Source: Stenopsyche tienmushanensis
Lineage: Eukaryota; Arthropoda; Insecta; Trichoptera; Stenopsychidae
Length of the DNA: 64,000 bases
Reading direction: 5' to 3'
NCBI GenBank assembly: GCA_008973525.1
Contig: WACJ01000098.1
Location: 1,045,079 to 1,109,078 of the forward strand
The notes under the pieces are model-generated. The model made no database searches and had not been told where the DNA came from. It was given only the letters and a program-made list of their open reading frames with translations. A program made the position numbers and the translations under genes. Numbering within the stretch: the stretch's first letter is position 1; every line of letters begins with the position of its first letter. Of this stretch, positions 58,200 through 64,000 are shown in pieces.

Positions 58200-59470
58200 A
58201 TTTCTATCTTTTTTATGGAATTAATTTTCTTCCTGGCCTTTACATTGATTTGCTAATTATATTTATGTTGTCATGAAGTATAGAAAGCACTCTAAAGATT
58301 CTCATCATGGTTATCAATTCTGAGAATATTTTCTTCGCATCTGAAGCAAGATTTTGCCTTTGGTAAGAATATGTTAAAAATGTAATTCAGTTCTTAGACT
58401 AGCGTGCCAAGCCAAATGTAATATTTATCATCAACACGTATAAGCTAATTGAATTAGCTCGTTCCATGATAATATAATTTGCTAATTTCTTATGGCGTCA
58501 TCTCACAAAATACGAACTCATAGCAATATCGGAGAGCACCATTAAACTAATTTATGGGAGAGAAAATTTCGCTATTGGCTAAAATCTATGTATGCGAGCA
58601 CGCAAAGGGTGTACTCGCCTTTGTAAAAGGGTACTATTTCATGGCGGTCCGCCATATTGCACGTTATTAAAAAGCTCCCCGGAAAAGATGGTGTTATGCT
58701 TTTTTAAATAAACATCCCGTATATAATAGGACGGGTGGGGCTTCAAATCGGGGGCCGCTTAATGAAAAATATTTTTAATAAACTGCCGGTACTTGCGTCT
58801 ACTATGGCGCAGTTAGCCGGAACATGGAATGGGGACCTACAGATTATAACCACTGAAAGCTCGTATTATGCCCTGCATAGGAGGTAATATAAAATACCAG
58901 ATTAATACCCCGACACTATTTTGTTCGTTAGATTTTATTAAACGCTCTCCCACCCATTCGATCTCCCTGAATTATTCCTCTTGGGCGAGCTCCAGATTAA
59001 ATGCTGGATTCAATGGCATCGGTATCAATCAGAGATTAATTATGGCGTGGAAAAGCATCGAATGCATAATTAATTTTTCCAGCAATCATATCATGAAAAC
59101 ACCCCTTTTCATTTATGAAATTGATTAATCACCATAGATAATAATGCATGCTATTTAAATGGAGCAAATAAAGCCCGTTTTATATTCAATTCATTATTTT
59201 TTTAAAACACATTCATGGCAAATAATAATCACCTTTTATATAGCATTTCTACCTTTTTGGTCAATGATTAGTATAAATAGATAATGTTAATTTTTGTGAG
59301 GAAAAGAGGGACTAGACTCGCTTTATTGAATATATATATTTGGCGCAATTTTCCTATATAAATAAGCACCGGGGGGGATTTCCGTGATCATAGAGAGAAC
59401 CCCGAGGATGCATTTTTCCCCAGAACTTACGTAAAAAGCCCTTAATGCCCTAATAAAGGAGGTAGTGACC
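58200..59470. other. non-coding interval with GC-richer block
   Basis: The block 58590-59110 is GC-richer, free of the listed repeats and contains several TAATTA/ATTAATT sites. It may be a conserved regulatory element. The frame at 58868-59128 is not recognised. Confidence 0.4.
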
Positions 59471-59474
59471 ACAA

Positions 59475-60226
59475 AGTTTGTGTGTGTCCAACAGGTCCGC
59501 TTTTCAGACCGCTGACACTTCAAATGAGCGCCTCGCGATCGAATTCCATGTCTGGAAATGGTCACAGAACATTGTCTACGTCCATGAAGAAGACAGTTCC
59601 ATCTACAGGCAAGATCTTGGTCAGATTTCTTTGGCATGCGCTTGGGAAAATTTTCATTAATTATCTTTAAAGCAGAAAAACAACAAACGGCAAATATTAT
59701 GCTTCCTCATATACCATATTTATCAGATTTAAATCCCTATGATTATTTTATTTTTCCAGATCTGAAAAAAATGCTCAGCGGTGAAAGATTTGCAAACAAC
59801 GAAGAGATGTAATGACGCTTGATGGCTATTTTGAGGAGCTGTACGATTTTCACTATAAACAGGGTATCGAAGGTATTAACCCCTTCAACGTTTTGATTCA
59901 CTGTTAAAAGTGTCATCCGTGGCGATCTTTTCGCCTTTTCGATATTTTCGCATCATATCCAGTATACGAAAATAGTATATCATCAAGTTCGAACAAGTCA
60001 GTTCCCGAGATGAATCATTCTTACATTTAACGCACACAACACTGCAATCGGACATGTCCGTCATTTTCTATTGAGGTTTGTTTAACTTTCACAATGCGGA
60101 TATATCCGTCATACCCACTTTGCATGGACTTTGGTCTTGACGGATATATACGTCATATCCACTTGAGGGGTTAAACATAGCTAGAAAAAGTGTATTAAGC
60201 TGAAAGAAGACTATGTTGAGAAATAA
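59475..60226 (+). mobile_element. mariner C-terminal remnant split by a TTAA MITE
   Basis: Conceptual translation with frame breaks gives KILVRFLWHALGKIFINYL (about 59610-59666), then PYLSDLNPYDYFIFPDLKKM, a block holding the third catalytic Asp (D of YDY), then ERFANNEEM, YFEELYDFHYKQGIEGI, and, after an interruption of 291 bases, KCIKLKEDYVEK and a TAA stop at 60224-60226. The order and the ending are those of an irritans/mauritiana-type mariner C-terminus. The first and second catalytic blocks are absent. The interruption is an insertion of a TTAA-flanked MITE (59880-60170). Confidence 0.85.
59880..60170. mobile_element. TTAA-type MITE, family D, nested in mariner
   Basis: A 291-base element flanked by TTAA at 59876-59879 and 60171-60174. 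The left end reads CCCCTTCAACG and the right end, reverse-complemented, reads CCCCTCAAGTGG. Inside, GGATATATCCGTCATACCCA and a partner, GACGGATATATACGTCATATC, repeat a TATATCCGTCAT motif. It interrupts a recognisable mariner C-terminus, so its boundaries are confirmed by the host sequence on either side. Confidence 0.85.
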
Positions 60227-60234
60227 AAATATAT

Positions 60235-61375
60235 TTTCTTTGTTGAACTACCTAATAATATTGTGGAATACCGTGAAGCGACGTGATTTTCATGCAATTC
60301 TCGCTACTTATTTGGATGAAATCTATAAGAAATCCATACTATTTTGGATAAATTTATTACGGATACGAAAACATGATTATAATCTAAGCTAAGGTGAATA
60401 AGTCAAGTTAATTAATTGCATGCAGAGTGATAAATGGATGACACGCGATTAATAACGAAAAAGTATATTTTACTCCACTGCCATCTTGGTCCTATAATAA
60501 ATTACTGCATAATATTTATTCACTTCACATACTGCGAAAGAAATTATTTTCTGGAAGAATGAATTCCACGAACCATTACGGATTCTTTGTAAAGTCTTTA
60601 ATCAAGTAATAAATTTCATTGTCGCTCGGAAAGAATTTATCCAGCCATAATTTAAAGGTAATAACAACTGAGGGCTTGCTGTTTTTAATACTTCCAAGGA
60701 GATTGCTTTAATTTTAGCGCCCATTTCGGGGCTGAAGAATGCAACCCCGTTGATGGCGATTTATATAGAGCGAGAAGGGTTTTTTTCCTATGAAAATTTA
60801 ATCCGCGAAGGCGTTCGAGAGTTTTATTTAAGAAGTATACGGGAACGATATCAGTTCATAGCCGATATATCAGACACGCGCCATGACACGTGTAATTATT
60901 TACTGTGATTTATCGCCTACTTGTGAAAATTTATTTTGGAACATGAAATCGATATGTTTTTGTATCAATCAACGGACCAAATATCGGAAGATTTATTCGT
61001 ACAATTTCTTAAGATTAATACCGTCTTGCAGGCGAACGAAATTCTATACGTCATGAATAAAATTATCACGTTTGGGAAATTATTTTCACAATGCTACAAA
61101 TATATTTTGGCAGGTGATGAAAAAATCCGATTATATCAAATCATGCAATTTAAAATAAATTCAATACAATTTTATTCGCGTTTAACACATTATTAACCGG
61201 ACGTGTATTTATGCGTACTTCTTGTATCAATATATTTATTATACAAATAATTATTTTCTATCTTCCAAAATTAATCATTTGATAGTTAGTGCATTAGAGC
61301 ATCGCATGAGAAATAAATTTAAAATATTGAATCATTTATCTCACCAAAAATCACAAGAAAATCCCAATGATGAAG
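60235..61375. other. non-coding interval
   Basis: At 61186, right after TTAA (61182-61185), a terminus CACATTATTAACCGGACGTG matches 47715; the other end was not found. The frames at 60936-61196 and 61222-61452 are not recognised. A GC-richer block lies at about 60690-60900. Confidence 0.4.
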
Positions 61376-61383
61376 ATTGCAAA

Positions 61384-61412
61384 GGCTTACCTGAAACAAA
61401 GAAATTATATAA
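61384..61412 (-). promoter_or_regulatory. candidate recursive splice site (zero-length exon)
   Basis: Read on the minus strand, a pyrimidine-rich tract (ATAATTTCTTTGTTTCAG, ending at 61391) is joined directly to a donor GTAAGCC (61390-61384). An acceptor and a donor that abut as CAG|GTAAG are the hallmark of recursive splicing in long insect introns. It has the same strand as the exons at 20592-20631 and 3932-4075. A bare CAGGTAAG is expected about once by chance in a window this long, so the support comes mainly from the pyrimidine tract. Confidence 0.3.
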
Positions 61413-61414
61413 AT

Positions 61415-62790
61415 TAATTAATATGCATACTTTCAAGCGCTCTTTTTTATGACACATGTGTCTTTCCGGACACAGTTTTTTGATCAGCAAAAAATACAAA
61501 CAAGTTTTTATATCAATAATAAATTGAAGTAACCTGGTAAACTTAGCAAAATTGATTCAATGTCTCGAACTAATTTACATCAAGGTTACATGTGGTCTAA
61601 AACTAATTTGTAGGCTTTGTTTCATACATCATCAAAAGGAATAGGCTTGACAGCATCCAGCAAATTAATAGCATCAACTTTTTTATTTAACCATTAAGAA
61701 TTTCGGTATAAGTCCGGTGTTGGGTCAAGCACATGAGCGACCTTCAATAGCAAAAAATGACACTATGGAATTTTGTGTCCTAAAGCCCTCGTTCGTCGAA
61801 GTCTTTCGACTTGAAATTTTCTCACAAGCACCACTTGCAATTTATTGATATCAAATTTCTAACAAAGATAACAACAATGCATACATCAAGACTCCAAGGA
61901 CGTCTATGATGGTTTTCTTTTTAATCTAATTAATGGCTTTAATTCAGACAATCAATTCTAAACGGGTTTTTGGACATTTTTTCGAACGGTCTTGTAAAGG
62001 GAAATCCTGTCTGTGTGTTTTAATTGAATCGGTTACGGTAATGGAAAAAAATGGTAAGCACAAAAAATTGAATTTCCTCTCAATTGACTTTTGAAACAAT
62101 GATTTAAATTTAGACACTCAAATTTAATCAGCTGTTGTATCGGAATGATTGCTTTTTTTCGCGAATGTGGCGCTTAAAAATTCTTTCGACTCGATTTTTT
62201 GCATACGATCAAATTGCTTGTAACCAAATATAGCCGAATGTGGCTTGGGAATTGAATTGCACCGCGTTTATATTTGGTCAAAATAAATATTTCATCGTAT
62301 TTTGGGGGTAATAATTTGATTAAGATATAAAAATTGAATGCTGGGACATTTGGTCAACATCTACTTTTTTCAGATAGTATATGAAACAACCACACATAAA
62401 ATATGAATAACCCACATAAAGCTGAAAATGAAATAATTATTGAGTTATATAATGTCATCCAAATGTAATAGATGTTTTTTTGAGTTGTGTCACACGTAGT
62501 GTTATTTTGGTGGAAATTAACAACAGACACATCAATATGATTCAATTGATCAAATTAACAGCATTTTTCATCTTTGAAGAAATGTAAAAAAAAGAAATGG
62601 AAACATTCACTTTTTTTGGGTGTAGACATCTTTCTTTAATGATATAGGTTTTTACATAATCCCAGTAACGATAATTTTGTTCATTTACGAAATCATCCTT
62701 TGTGATTCAATAATAATGTAAACGCATTTTGTAACGACTGGAAAGAAAATAAAATATCCATTTTTTGATAGCATTATCTAATACATAAAA
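61415..62790. other. non-coding interval
   Basis: AT-rich, with no supported exon or bounded element. Confidence 0.4.
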
Positions 62791-62794
62791 AATA

Positions 62795-62975
62795 ATATTT
62801 GTTTGTTCGTATTTAATGCGCTGCCATACCGTTCAACCGATTGCGATAAAATTTTGTCAACTTATTGTTTATAATTGCAAAAATAACATAAGCATAGTAA
62901 AAATGTTGTTTGTGTACGCAATTTGTTATGCGAGACGTTTAGCGTAGCACTATATTGGCGTATATTAGTCTGGTG
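62795..62975 (+). mobile_element. Helitron-like element, family H
   Basis: It carries GTTCGTATTTAATGCGCTGC, CATACCGTTCAACCGATTGC, ACTTATTGTTTATAATTGC, ATAACATAAGCATAGTAAAA, ATGCGAGACGTTTAGCGTAG and TTGGCGTATATTAGTCTGG. It is the closest relative of the inner unit at 16175-16395 and shows the family's block order in a single copy. The terminal TC...TATATAAAAAT start is not clear here. Confidence 0.65.
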
Positions 62976-63339
62976 GTTGCGTTAAGATAAATAAAATAAT
63001 ACAACCGTCGATTTGTTATGTCCAAGTGTTCGGTCTTCGGTGGACTATACCGTGAGGCGGTAATACACAAACATCATCATTTTAAATCATATCTGGATCA
63101 ATTTGTTTGGCGACAACAGCAACACATCGAAAACGTATTCGAGTCATTTTTAAATTCTATATTTGGCCGCCATCACATCGTTTATAATTGCGTGTTTATG
63201 TTAAAAATGATTGTTAATACATAATAACTTTCAGGTCAAATTAAAATTCATTTTTCTTGCAGGACCGCGCAACGTGAGTCAAGCTTGTATATAAATAAAT
63301 GAACCTTAACACTATCGATAGCACACAATATTCGTCCGT

Positions 63340-63515
63340 TTCTTTGCGTAAACAATACACAAAAAATGCATTTGTTGAAACTTTAAATCGATTAATTTAA
63401 GTCATCATTGTAAACTGTACGATGTACGCAAGACACTCTCGCCGTCTCTGTCTTCGATTCATAATCTCCGTGCTCAACATGCAAGAATATCACTTGAATC
63501 CGATCGCCTATACGC
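63340..63515 (+). mobile_element. TTAA family A fragment
   Basis: This matches the middle of 1717-2192: TAAACAATACACAAAAAATG (1887 region), GTACGATGTACG (the GTGCGATGTATGCGG region), then CTCTCGCCGTCTCTGTCTTC and CTCCGTGCTCAACATGCAAGA. The termini are not preserved. Confidence 0.5.
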
Positions 63516-63519
63516 GAAG

Positions 63520-64000
63520 TTCCTCATCAACGGACTAAAATTTGTCTTGAGCTGTACATCTGCAGAGCCGTTTGAAATTTAGTTTTTGTCAATTTTAATA
63601 AAACAGTTCCATCTAAAAGGAATTAATTTGTGTCTGATATGTTAATGTTCAAGAAAAAACATTTTTCCATTTTTTTGTGTTAACGTTTTTGAAAAAATAA
63701 TTTTTTGATATACTTCTTTAATTTACTGACTTTAATTTTTTGATGCAAATCACTTGTTCAGAACTTACAACTTCCATTACAATTTTTTTTCAACTTTAAA
63801 AATATTTTTATGTTTAATAAAGATTGCCTTGTCAATACATTAAATATCAACATTCTATATTTAATACTTTTCGCATAAAAAAATGTTAAAAAATTGGTTT
63901 CTTTTAGGCCCAACAAGATAGAAACGTCCCTTAAGCTTATTTTTATTTTGAAACGAGTTTCACTTTTCGTCTCGTTCAGCCCTATTTACCCTACCGCACA
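63520..64000. other. non-coding interval
   Basis: AT-rich to the window edge, with no supported feature. Confidence 0.4.

Overview
The window looks like non-coding nuclear DNA of an arthropod, most likely an insect. It is AT-rich and has no long open reading frame. It carries degraded mariner transposases, Helitron-like ends, hAT-type and pogo-type miniature elements, and several families of short elements flanked by TTAA. Nothing in it resembles bacterial gene organisation. I cannot name the species from the sequence alone.

The only convincing host gene parts lie on the minus strand. An exon at 3932-4075 has a good splice acceptor, a 5' UTR, a start codon, a short signal-peptide-like reading frame and a consensus donor. 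A 40-base exon at 20592-20631 has stops in all three frames and could be an upstream 5' UTR exon of the same gene. At 61390/61391 an acceptor and a donor abut with no exon between them, which is the form of a recursive splice site. If all three belong to one transcript, the gene runs right to left, most of the window is its long 5' introns, and its main coding exons lie left of position 1. A 249-base reading frame on the minus strand at 45707-45955 looks like a broken fragment of a glycolipid-transfer-type protein.

Layout. 1-4.1 kb: a TTAA-flanked element, a pogo-type MITE, a copy of a GA-rich repeat, then the signal-peptide exon. 5.5-6.4 kb: two head-to-tail copies of a GC-richer repeat whose third copy is at 53.5 kb, inverted. 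10.9-16.5 kb: Helitron-like pieces, a hAT-type end, a tRNA-like fragment and a 372-base MITE. 18.4-19.6 kb: a GA-rich repeat and a direct duplication. 21.1-21.9 kb: a mariner deletion derivative with another repeat nested in it. 23.9-33.9 kb: a 10-kb interval bounded by roughly 0.5-0.6 kb inverted repeats, holding many other elements, a long imperfect palindrome and a 65-base tandem array built from a transposase catalytic motif. 35-36.5 kb: a TTAA MITE, a GA-rich repeat and a mariner remnant. 41.8-45.1 kb: a mariner remnant between short direct repeats, then an AT-rich repeat. 48.6-49.3 kb: a second mariner deletion derivative. 56.9-58.2 kb: two AT-rich repeats and a hAT-type end. 59.5-60.2 kb: a mariner C-terminus split by a TTAA MITE. 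62.8-63.5 kb: a Helitron-like copy and a TTAA-family fragment.

Between these are GC-richer stretches without obvious repeats that are candidate regulatory DNA. All family names are from recall; no database search was possible.
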